NCBI GenBank assembly: GCA_037576215.1
Contig: JBANDB010000009.1
Coordinates: 248,001 to 312,000 of the forward strand
DNA from: Armillaria gallica
Lineage: Eukaryota > Basidiomycota > Agaricomycetes > Agaricales > Physalacriaceae
Length of the DNA: 64,000 nucleotides
Reading direction: 5' to 3'
Shown in pieces: positions 11,153 to 20,860 of the stretch; positions within the stretch are counted from its first letter, which is position 1, and every line of letters begins with the position of its first letter. The notes beneath the pieces were generated by a model, which was given only the letters and a program-made list of their open reading frames with translations, did no database searches and was not told where the DNA came from. Both the position numbers and the translations under genes were made by a program.

Positions 11153-13825
11153 ATGACAAGCTCCGATCCTCTGCAACGCTCCAATTATGAGAGTATTCGT
11201 GCCAAGTCTTACCAGGTTCTCGAGGAAGCCCGTCGCACTGCCACCGCCGAGCGCAAGTATAACTCAGAACACACTCGGCGCGACCTTCAGTCCCTTTTCC
11301 AGGCGAAATTCGGAAAACCGGCCTATGACTGGCAACTGGATGTTGCTGAGGCAATGCTGGTTGGTTTGGATACTGTTCTTATTGCCGGAACTGGTGCTGG
11401 GAAGACTATTCCGTTTATGCTGCCGCTTTTGATGGATGGATAAGCAGAAGAAGGTGTTAGTGGTCTCGCCACTGAAGGTGCTGCAAGATGATCAAGTGCG
11501 TTTTCATAGCTTCTTTAGTATTCATGGCCATTAATATGTATATCTCTAGACCAGGCGCTTCAATAAGATGGAGATACGTGCTGCAGCTGTAAATGGTGAT
11601 ACATGGAAGAGACCTTGGCTGAAGAAGGTCTGTTCCGTTCCGTTCTCTCCACTTCAAGTTGACTGATCATTAAATCGTGCAGAACATTGTTGACGGCGCA
11701 TACCAAGCCCTATTCGCAGGTCCGGAAATGTGCCTTGAGCATGCTGAATTTCGCAAGGCAGTTCATACGATTTCCAAAGACATTATCGCTATCATTGTCG
11801 ACGAATCACATTGTATCTCACAGTGGGGCGGTGAATTTCGTCCACATTATGCTCAGCTAGAGAGGCTGCGTGCTCTCGTTCCTGATGGGACACCCGTCCT
11901 TGCTGCTTCGGCGACGCTAAATCCACAGGCTTTGGATGACGTCTACAAGAAACTCGTTATTGATAAACACGCCTGCTTCCATTTGAATCTCGGTAATGAT
12001 CGACCCAACATTTCTACATCAGTACATCGTATGAAGGGTTCCAATGACCTTCCGGCCTTGAAGGACCACTTGAATCTGTCCACGGGGACTCCAGCGGAGA
12101 TTCCCAAAATGTTGATCTTTATGAACTCTGTCAAACTAACACAGCACGGCTGTCGGTTCATACGAGAACAGTATCCCTCTCACTGGCATCAATACATTGA
12201 TTATATTCATGCATATCGTTCTCGGCGGGACAAACGAAAGGTGATGCGAAAATTCCGAGAGGGCAAAATCAGAATTCTCGTGGCCACCGAAGCCGCAGGG
12301 ATGGTACGTAACGGGTGTTCTATCATTACTCGTGCTGATGAATCTTGTCAGGGCGCTGATATCCCGGACATTGAGGTTGTAATTCAATTCGGGGTTCCTT
12401 GTTCTCTTTCCGTCTTCAAGCAACGTATCGGTCGTGCAGGTCGCTCCCCCGATATCCTGGCTCGTGCCATCCTCCTTGTTGAAGAGAAAATGTTCGCTCG
12501 CCAGAAGAGACGCCGCAAGAAGAAGACAGACGGCTGGCAGTCTGATGATGGGGACGACCTATCAGATAGCGATGGAGAGGGCGATCAAGAGACTGTCCCA
12601 TTACCGGCTGGGGAAGGCAACGAGGATGTGGAGGAGGCTCCAGTTGGTACACTGGATGATGGGTCAGATTGGGGGAAGAAGGTTGAAGAAGCGATGCGGC
12701 GATGGATTGTTACTGAAGGCTGTGAGCGAGACTATTCGGACGAGTACTTCAACAATCCACCAAAGCGAACTGGTGTGTGTTTAACTCTTCCTTGTATTGA
12801 TGAACATCGCCTGATTATGTTAGCACCCTTGGGTGCATGTTGTGATCGTTGTATCATGCGTGCTCAGGCTTTGCAGCGGGACATTGTTCCTGAAGCAACA
12901 TCGCGACCGGCCACACCAGAGAATAGTACTTCTGAGACTGCAGACACTGGCAGTGTTCATTCTTCACCCACCAAGCAGCCCAACGCCAATGGCAAGCGTG
13001 GTATGACTTTGCGCAGGCCCATCAACCCGGACGGACCAGCAACTCGTCGTGGCGAGCACCTCGCTAATGTTCGTGCTGCTCTTGTACGTTGGCGCTTGCA
13101 CACTATCAAAAGCTATGCGCCTGCACCATTCACTGCCGCCGTACTCCTTCCAGACCACATTATAACCAAGATAGCATCGAATGCTCGCCTACGAACACAT
13201 TCTGACCTAGAGGAGCTCAGTCCTCCCTGGGTGTGGGCACGTAAACATGGCCCAGAGGTCTTGGCATTGCTTCAGAAGTACGACAATGATTTCCGTCAAA
13301 GTCAGGAAGCCAGAAAGCGGGCCAAGGATGAGGAAAAGCGTTTAGAGAAGGATCGTAGAGACCATCAGGCCGCTCTCGAGAAGATGGCAAGGCAGCAACA
13401 GAAGCAGCATGAGAAGAATGAGGAGAAGAGGCGGAAGCAGGATGAACGTGAGCGCCAGGCACGCGAACGAGCACAACGACTTGCCCTACGTCCGTCTCAA
13501 CAAAACGTGAATTACGCATCCTTCGACACACCTCAGGTGAGTTCCTTTTCCTTCGTGTGTGATGTGTATGCTCACTCTTGTACAGCCATATTTCTGTGCC
13601 CATCCCATGCCCCAATCGTCGCCAATGTACTCTTCCACACCAACCTCTCAGTTTTTCCGGCCTCCTCCTGCACTTTATGGACAAGTGTCACCCTTTACGC
13701 CTGGTGATATCACTGCTCAGTGGTATGCTGAACAATGGGAGGCTCCACCGACACCGTGCAATCCGCGTCGAGTCCATGCGACACCATCATCGTATGCTCC
13801 TGTGCTGAATCCGCCTCGTCCATAG
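11153..13825 (+). pseudogene. RecQ-family ATP-dependent DNA helicase (frameshifted)
   Basis: About 800 residues in six exons, starting at ATG 11153. Visible helicase parts: Walker A AGTGAGKT (about 11384-11407), Walker B DESH plus CISQW (11800-11826; RecQ family DEAH/CISQWGHDFRP), motif VI QRIGRAGRS (about 12423-12449), and, after splicing 12773-12823, a RecQ-type zinc module of the pattern C..YF..C-C-x2-C. The C-terminal third is a charged coiled coil (EARKRAKDEEKRLEKD) and a Pro-rich tail. Likely introns: 11496-11549, 11628-11682, 12304-12351, 12773-12823 and 13537-13585. Right after Walker A the frame breaks (stop at 11441-11443): an ATGG tandem duplication or another +1-type insertion at about 11430. 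The last exon overlaps the DUF6589 gene tail to tail. The role is presumably in transposition or replication of the host element. Confidence 0.75.
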
Positions 13826-16573
13826 CAACACTAGGTGCATCGTCGGAAACTGTACCCACAGGTGTGTGACTTTGACTCGTGTCCACTGCTGCATCTGTGG
13901 CTGATGGGTCACCGTCACTGGCATTAGAGCCCGTCTCTGACCAGTCCTCCTCTGTTGATCGCACAAAACAATGGTTCTGATTCCAGACTGCCAAAACGGG
14001 GCCTCGCGATAGCTTAACACCTCCTCGTTCAATATAATCACTTGCCCTATCCCTGTCAGACTTGATCTTGCGATTCTTCTTGTACGTGTGATAGCCTGAT
14101 GATTCAAAGAATTCCATAAGCTCCAACACATCGGAATCTTTCTTGGGGATTGTATGTCGCTTGCCCCGAGCGACTGCACCAAATTCCTTCTCCATGTGAT
14201 CGGCCAGTGTCCTGATAACGGGAATGGCGGGATGTAACTTCTTCAGGTAGTCCCATTTGATGTTTGGACCATCAGAACGGTATGTAACCTTGATGTCCTT
14301 GATGTTGTGCTCCTGGGCCTGATCAACAGGAACAAATGCATCGGGTTTTCCAGAGAAATTCAGCACACAGCAATTCTCACGGACGAACTCTCTATTACTT
14401 AGGTCAGTCTTTGATAATGTTGTCTCTAAATAACCACTTACCTCACTTCCTGAGGCCATTCTCGCGTTAATCCTTGAAGAAGCTCCAGAACCTCAACAGT
14501 ATAGTTACAGTTACCACCTCCGACAAATCGAAATAGAAGCTGGGGAAGCATGGCCTCCATCATTCCCACATCACCGTGTTTGATAGCGTCGTCCAGAATG
14601 ATATATTGGAGTACGTCGCGATTCCACATAATGGTTTGTCGTTTGCACTCATCGACCTGCCCGCGCTCATCGAAAGTGTTTAGTGCGTCGCTCGATCCGT
14701 GAAGTTGGACAATCCTCTCTGCTAAGTGTCTCAGATCTTCTGGGGACTTGTCTCGCAAGTCATGCAGGGATTCAACCTTTGCAATAGCCTTCCAGTCTAC
14801 AAGGATATGAGCCTCAGCAACGTGGTACAAAGCCTCCTCGAGGTGCTGGTGGAAGGGTCCTCGGATGGAGGTGGTCTGTAAACCCTTGCGTCTGAGAAGA
14901 CTGAACACCTTGCGAAGTCCCTGACCTTTCGTCGTACCCAAGTATTGTTTGAAATTTGACTGTGCGAAGGCCATTTGTAGATGAAACCACCCAAAAATCA
15001 ATAGCATCCAGTCCATTCGGTCAAATGAATTCGAGTCTCCCGCCCGAAATCTGAATAGACCGCGTAGTCGATCAATGGTAAGTTGATCACCACACCATGC
15101 GATAAGGCTTTCAAGTGCAAGCTTCTTCTTCTGATCAGTGGTGTCAAGCTTGAGCTGCTTAAGCCACTCGACGATAAGCCATATATGATCTTCGTAACTT
15201 GCTTCTGCAATATTGACGCTACCCAGCAGGCTCTGTTTAGTTACGTTTTCTTTTCCGGAGGGCAGAGTCCGTATTCGAGCTGGGCTTTGTAGTGTGGCAT
15301 GATTCTTGCCAGAATATGAAGGAAGGTCAAACGCCGGATGCTCGAGAAGAAAACGAAGAACACGGTGGGTCATTTGATCGTGTAACATTGTTGTATCCCT
15401 GATGGCAAGTTCGTATATGTCCATGACAGTGATGGGATGGTGCATTTCGCGTGCTCGAGTAGCCTGTAAGGATTGATTTGCTTGTGGGGATAGGGGGACT
15501 GCATTCCGTTTGATGTATACAGTTGCAGCGCATCCATTCCCAAATTTGCCATGGTTATCCAACCGCTGTGAGAAGACCCGAAATGGAATATTGAGATTGT
15601 CGTAGGAAATAAGCCACTGATACAGTGCTAGCATGATGATGACCTCAGACATTGCCTTTTCAGATATCCTGTCGACGGCATTTGCTGTCCATTTGTGACT
15701 CATGGTTATGCCAAGAGCATGAAGCGCATCAAAAGCCTTTGCAGACAGTCCCCGGAATTTGAAGTATACAGCAAAAGCTTTCTGGAGAAGGTTACGATGG
15801 TGCGAGTGTGAATGAGAGAGCATTGCGATGACCATCAAGACAATCTGTGAGAGTCGGGTCAGGTAAGGACTGTGAGGAAAAATATGGAGGTAACATTGAA
15901 CAAACCTTGACAGGGTCTCTCCGTTCTTTTCATTAATGTCTTGGGGATTGTCCCAAGTCATATAAAACCATCCACAAGTTGGGTGCTCGGTCTGTGATGG
16001 TAGCCTTGAGCTTATTAAAGTCCACGCTTGTCAGAGCTTCCTCTGTGATATCTGCTCCTGCCGGTGATGTAAAAAACTGGGCTAACGACTCCAGTTGGCT
16101 GCTCAAGAGGTCTCCGAATGCATCCTGCATGAACGACGTCATAACTTTTCTGGCCTTTCGATCCCTAGATGAATGAGTTGGGGGTTCCCACCATCTTTTA
16201 AGAATGGTTGTGAGTTGGCTACTGTTCATGAGAAGTGTGCGAGCGGCCTTGATATCTCCATCAAGCATGCAAGCACGGCTCCCCCAGCTTACTGCATCAA
16301 GGAATGTTGGGAGGTCCAGACCAATGCTTCCCATGTACAGTATAACATTCCGGACCTTCTGCATTGCACTGAAGTCATCAGGATCTATTGATCTATCCTC
16401 GTTTTCTTCCATATCCTCTGCTCAGAAGGATGATAGAGATGGTTGGGGAGGAGTTTCATCATCAGATTCAGAACTCTCAGTTGAGAGAGAGGCATCACTA
16501 TCATCAGAAAGGTTACTCTCTGTCCAGTGTTGATATAGAATAAATATTCGGTCGGCTGCTGAGGGGAGGGTCA
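13710..16573 (-). pseudogene. DUF6589-type protein, candidate DDE transposase (nonsense lesions)
   Basis: A minus-strand gene with exons about 16573-15906, 15844-14442 and 14391-13710 (introns 15845-15905 and 14392-14441). The spliced frame reads like the DUF6589 family of Agaricomycetes: MSHKWT, a YDN motif (about 15600), CGDQLT (about 15087) and DQAQEHNIKDIK (about 14311), then an acidic Ser-rich tail. I read D, D and E of these motifs as an RNase H-fold triad; this is inference. Three in-frame stops interrupt it: TGA 16422-16424, TAA 15933-15935 and TGA 15930-15932, each explicable as C to T (CGA or CAA). If translation starts instead at ATG 16412, only the last two matter. The 3' end overlaps the helicase gene by 116 bp. 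Confidence 0.7.
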
Positions 16574-16660
16574 TTGAGGAGGATGAGACATCGGGATTGA
16601 TGCGGAAAGTCCTATTTTGGCTATCACGACATGATACTAATACAGAGTTCATAAGCAAAA

Positions 16661-16840
16661 ATGTCATTGTGACAGCATGCACGATTATTTGACTAAATGC
16701 ACCAGATGTAGTAGTGATATCTCTGTTTCCCATTTTCGAACTCTGCAAAACATGGCTCGGACTGATCCCTCCGAGCGCCAGTGAGGAGAAAGAGATATCA
16801 CTTCTATGGGTGGGAATGAGACTACCCTTATAAGGGGTTA
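16661..16840 (-). repeat. Right terminal inverted repeat of the RecQ/DUF6589 element
   Basis: On the minus strand it reads AACCCCTTATA (near 16839), TAGTCTCATTCCCACCC, GTTTTGCAGAGTT, TCTGGTGCATTTAGTC (16706-16691), ATAAT and CTGTCACAATG (16674-16664), collinear with the left arm with small indels. The central part between GTTTTGC and TCTGG is 44-45 bp in both arms but diverged in sequence. Confidence 0.8.
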
Positions 16841-16904
16841 TTAGGAACAAGCTTGGCAGGATAAGATGCCTTATCAGGAGTCGGCAACGGTTATAATTTA
16901 TATG

Positions 16905-17084
16905 GGTACCGGCAACTCCCTACTAAATTCGAGCTCCGAGCATTACCAAAAATGGACCAGAATAGCTGAGTTTTATGGATGCACCTGGTGTGGGTCTAAG
17001 GAGCGAGATTCAGCAATACTTTTGCTGGAACAATTTACTCAGAATATAATTTCACATGTTTTCTTCGAGGCAGAATTTTGATTT
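16905..17084 (+). repeat. Repeat family A, left fragment (interrupted copy)
   Basis: It starts at GGCAACTCCC and runs through GCATTACCAAAAATGGA, GCACCTGGTGTGGGT and TTTGCTGGAACAATTTACT. The same sequence occurs inverted at about 28975-29145. The copy stops near 17084 and resumes at 20331, because a retroelement is inserted between the two halves. Confidence 0.75.
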
Positions 17085-17152
17085 TAGGCAGAAGTTAAAG
17101 TGGTACATACAGGAGGACAAGTGTCCGAAGAAGGGTATGGGAGGGTGGGTAC

Positions 17153-17508
17153 GCAAAGAAGATTTCAAGATGTGAACACTCTATCTGGGGAGAGTGTGAG
17201 AGAGATAACTACAACAAAATAATGAAATACGGACCTGGGGAGAGTGTGAGAGTGATGAAATGGAAGCTCTGTTCTCCCCAGGTCTTATAATCCCTGAAGA
17301 TAGGAGTACCAATCATACCAGCATGATAGACCATGTCATGGAAGGAGGATACGTTAAACCTCAGGTGCTGCCAACACTCTGAACCACGACTTCCAGGTTT
17401 GAGTGTCTCTGATGAGGATCCTGGTCCTTCAAGCCAGGAATAGATAAAGCCCCTGACTTGTATGCGCTCACAGCAATTAGACTTGCATAAAACAAGTTTT
17501 AAACCCAA
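17153..17508 (+). repeat. Left direct terminal repeat of the RT element
   Basis: It begins GCAAAGAAGATTTCAAGA and ends ACAAGTTTTAAACCC, matching 20025-20330. It differs by a local duplication of the GGGGAGAGTGTGAGAG segment (17189-17252), which makes it about 50 bp longer. A shorter, more diverged piece of the same repeat lies at about 24775-24840. Confidence 0.8.
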
Positions 17509-17779
17509 CTAATCACCTTGCTCGTCTGTGTGAGTACAGGGTCTCAGTTTCATGCAAGGTTAGCCGAGACATGACCCTGCCCTGAGATCAGCGACAGGGC
17601 CCAAGTGTGAGTGATTATTGCGTGAGTATGGTAAAAGGCTAGAAAAAAAATGTATGAATTGAGTATTGTGAATTAAGGCAACAGAAAATGAGGAAGGATG
17701 ACGATGGAAGTGCGCAGTCATTATTCAGCGAGTTACAAGTCTTGACTGGGGTATGGACCGGCAATTCCAACAAGATTAT

Positions 17780-19739
17780 TTGACATTATCTGATCCAGAC
17801 ATTAATTGCGGGAGGCTGAATTTGAGTAATTTAGCATGGGGATGCTGGGCAAGAACAAAGTTGTGGTTATCACAGGATAAAGCATCTGTGATTGTGTTCT
17901 GATATCTGGGGATATGTAGGACACGAAGTTGAGCTTTGTAGGTAATTAATGCATCCATAGCTGTGATGAGGAGTGAATTATGAAGGGTTTGGCATGTAAG
18001 GAGTTGAAGATGTCAACTGTGTTCATGTTGTCGGTGTAGATGAGAATATGACTAGGTTTGGAAGACAAAAGTAGTGTCATCAGAAGTGTGGAGACAATGG
18101 CTAGCGCTTCACTGAAAAATATTCCTTCTTCTGATGGCATCGTAAAGTGTGAATAGAACCCAGCAGCAAACTGCGGAATCCAAATACTGAGACCCTTAGA
18201 GGAGGCGTTGGTTTGCACCAAGATATCTGTGAGGTGAGGACCCCACTCAAGTGAATCTAAAAAGAGAATGCCTGACATGTGCTCAAGATGTTCAGCCATC
18301 CAAAGGAGCTTGCAGCATAAAGATTTGCTAATCCAGATGAGTTGAAAAGGCTGCGTTTTTCCATGCTTCTTTGCATAAAGAGTAGATAAGCCAGGTTGGA
18401 GTAAAGGATATGCATTGAAAGACCAGTTGCACCAACCACCTAAGCTTTCAAAGTCATGTAATGAGCGGCGCGATCCGACGACTGCAAAATTTCAGATTGC
18501 TGAGATGAGTTCTAGTTGGGAGGAGATAGGCATGGTGATAGTCATTGCATTTGGGTCAACGTCAAAACCGATGATAGTGAGAATGCAACCATGCAGCTGC
18601 TTTCCTTCTTCGTGTGGCACTCCGAGTTCATCAAACAAGGTAAGAAGTGCAGTCTGCTTTGCTGGGAGATATTTCTGGTAAGGACCATACCAAGTTTCTC
18701 AATCAGCAAATTCCCATGAGAAACCATCGTCGACATAGTGAAAGATATCAGTGAGCAACTTGACAAATGTGGCAATCCATAGTACAAGGCCAAAGAAGGT
18801 GCACCAAATATGGCTAGCCTCTCAGTTACCAAAGTTGTTGCAGCGAACAACATAATATTGATTTTCGATAGTAACAACTTGACATATTTGCCAGAGGACA
18901 TGCATTGGAAGTTCACAGTAAGCCTGTGACACATCAGACTTGAAAAGAACGAGTTTGACGTCTCTGCCATGTTTGCACCATGCCTGAATCAAAGCTCTCC
19001 CAAGATGCTTGAGAGTATCCAGATGAACATGCCCCTCGTGTTTTGGAATCATAGAATTTGGTGAGAAATCTCCAGCAGAATGATCAACAATCAAACGAAG
19101 CTTCATTGAATGTGGTTTAGGGACAATGCCAATTGGTACAGAATGCATGCCAGGCAGTAGATCTGATCCGAAAGAAGGAGAGAAATGCCTGAGGTCTATT
19201 TCAGTGTCTCTCTGTGATTTGACAAAATCTGCATGAGAATGATCCTTGAGAGGACGAAAGGAGTTGTCATTGGTGGTAGGATATCCTGGATTGTTGGTAT
19301 CAGCCCATGGCCAGAAACCAGTCTCTAAGGCCATGCAAATGGAAGACACAAGCTCCTGATTTGGATGGGAGTCTAGAAGTTCTTGAAAGCACATGATATT
19401 GATAGGAGTAATGATGTGAAAAAGTGCAGGATATGATTTGATTGTATCAAGGGCAACATGATTGCTTAATTTGTTATGGGGTGGCTGCAGCATTGGAAGC
19501 AAAGTCTCTGTCCAGGTGGCAGTCGTCATTGGTGTGTCCTGGTTGTGAGAATCAGGATCCTGCCATAGGTAGCCCCTTGTGTAATGAGGACGAAGTCTGT
19601 ATTCCATTGTAAGTTCTCCAGCAGAGCCATCAGTAACATCATTTTGAATACTGGATGGGAACCGATTGCTGTCTGAGGCAGTGTGATTGTCGGGATCCAT
19701 TGTTGGTGAGATACATGATGCATGCGAAGGTTGAGACAT
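17780..19739 (-). pseudogene. Reverse transcriptase-RNase H, DIRS-like, degenerate
   Basis: The frame opens at ATG 19739. An RT core follows: LRLIVDHSAG, KSDVSQAY, RCNNFGN, then an in-frame stop, and the catalytic YVDD near 18725 in the continuing frame, with a further stop soon after it. RNase H follows: the expected TDASS reads TNASS (near 18213), so the first catalytic Asp is lost. FFSEALAI and IYTDNMNT remain, then RVLHIPRYQN and DALS near 17860. A family member would reverse-transcribe element RNA; this copy cannot. Stops and the D to N change fit C-to-T or G-to-A mutation. Confidence 0.7.
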
Positions 19740-20024
19740 TGCTACAGGAGCTGTATGTCTATATCAACGATGAGGGTTTAGTCTTGAAGTTCACATGCTT
19801 GTAGCAGAGTTGAGATGAGCATCAGTTGTTGCAATAACAGAGGGAATCTTATTTTGGATGTGAGAGTTGAGGGCTGCTTTCCATAGTGATAGTTCAACAT
19901 GCTTGTTCTTTCCTGAACACAGCTGCATATGTTTCTATCATGTGATAGGCACATGAGATTCAATTGGTGTCATGGTTGAAGTGAAAGCTGATGGGAGTTG
20001 TATTTAAATGGCAACTCCAGATGT

Positions 20025-20330
20025 ATGCAAAGAAGATTTCAAGACGTGAACACTCTATCTGGGGAGAGTGTGAGAGTGATGAAATGGAAGCTCTGTCCTC
20101 CCCAGGTCTTATAATCCTTGAAGATAGGAGTACCAATCATACCGGTGTGATAGACCATGTCATGGAAGGAGGATACGTTAAACCTCAGGTGCTGCTGACA
20201 CTCTGAACTGCGACTTCCAGGTTTGAGTGTCTCTGATGAGGATCCTGGTCCTTCGAGCCAGGAATAGATAAAGCCCCTGACTTGTATGCACTCACGGCAA
20301 TTAGACTTGTGTAAAACAAGTTTTAAACCC
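20025..20330 (+). repeat. Right direct terminal repeat of the RT element
   Basis: Collinear with 17153-17508, ending exactly where repeat family A resumes (ACAAGTTTTAAACCC, then GATTTACTTGATTTC). In the minus-strand orientation of the RT gene this is the 5' repeat. Confidence 0.8.
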
Positions 20331-20860
20331 GATTTACTTGATTTCTGCAAAACATCTCATGCTTGCACAATATATTTTTACTTTTGCCTTGAAGAATACA
20401 TGTATTATGGTCTGAAAGGGATCCTCACAAATGTCTGGAGGAATTGGCCTTCTGTGGAAGCCTATACAAAGTGCATAAGTTTATACTATAAATAAGTACA
20501 AATAGTTGCATCGCACCAATTTTGTCACAGCTGATAGTGACTGATTGATCCCAAATACACTATTTTAAGTAGAAATGAATGTAATTTGTTATACGGACAC
20601 TTTGGGACAGTCTGCACAAACAGACATGACAAAATATACAGTAGCCCTGTCTCTCTCTGCTATGGCAGAGGGAGACAGTAGCTGCAAGCAAGCTATATAT
20701 ATTAACAATAATAAGTGGTTATTACATGATTGTTTCTCTATAGAACACTATCTAGCATAGAACAGCAGGACATATACTTTATAGGTCCTCCAAAGGACCT
20801 GTGGAAGGTCATAGATGAATAACAAGTAGCACTGGCAAGCGGCAAAGCCTGCTACCTTAC
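20331..20860 (+). repeat. Repeat family A, right fragment (interrupted copy)
   Basis: It continues the unit begun at 16905: TTTCTGCAAAACATCTCATG, then TATAAATAAGTACAAATAGT, and ends near ATCTATG. It matches 28440-28950 in inverted orientation at high but imperfect similarity. The frame at 20575-20760 is incidental. Confidence 0.75.

Larger units (their letters stand above)
10848..16840. mobile_element. TIR DNA-transposon-like element carrying RecQ helicase and DUF6589 genes
   Basis: About 6 kb lies between two long imperfect inverted repeats (10848-10998 and 16661-16840). It contains exactly two genes, convergent and overlapping at their 3' ends: a RecQ-like helicase and a DUF6589 protein with a plausible DDE triad. 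Each gene starts just inside one inverted repeat. I could not find a clean target-site duplication. GGTTATAATT occurs outside both ends (10803 and 16889), but these copies lie 36-49 bp beyond the terminal repeats. Frame lesions in both genes suggest a copy that can no longer move by itself. Confidence 0.72.
17085..20330 (-). mobile_element. Decayed retroelement with direct terminal repeats, DIRS-like RT
   Basis: About 3.2 kb, flanked by direct repeats (17153-17508 and 20025-20330), interrupts repeat family A. Sequences at the junctions (GATTTTA near 17083, GATTTA at 20331) may be a target duplication. The interior encodes RT and RNase H on the minus strand, with the wording I associate with DIRS-type elements of Agaricomycetes. 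I find no tyrosine recombinase and no gag, so it is truncated or non-autonomous. The direct repeats look LTR-like, so assignment to LTR or DIRS order is uncertain. Confidence 0.6.

Noticed and set aside
15933..15961. Frameshift between the N-terminal and central DUF6589 frames
   Set aside because: Splicing a 61-nt intron (15845-15905) joins the N-terminal frame to the central one without any shift. The two stops TAA-TGA are then point mutations, a simpler reading.
10803..16898. GGTTATAATT outside both ends of the RecQ/DUF6589 element as a target duplication
   Set aside because: The copies are 36-49 bp beyond the recognised inverted repeats, and the sequence between them and the repeats does not match between sides, so chance is likely.
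20575..20760. 61-codon frame inside repeat family A (and its counterpart 28516-28701)
   Set aside because: The two copies differ by frame-disrupting changes and the product has no recognisable features; the repeat appears non-coding.
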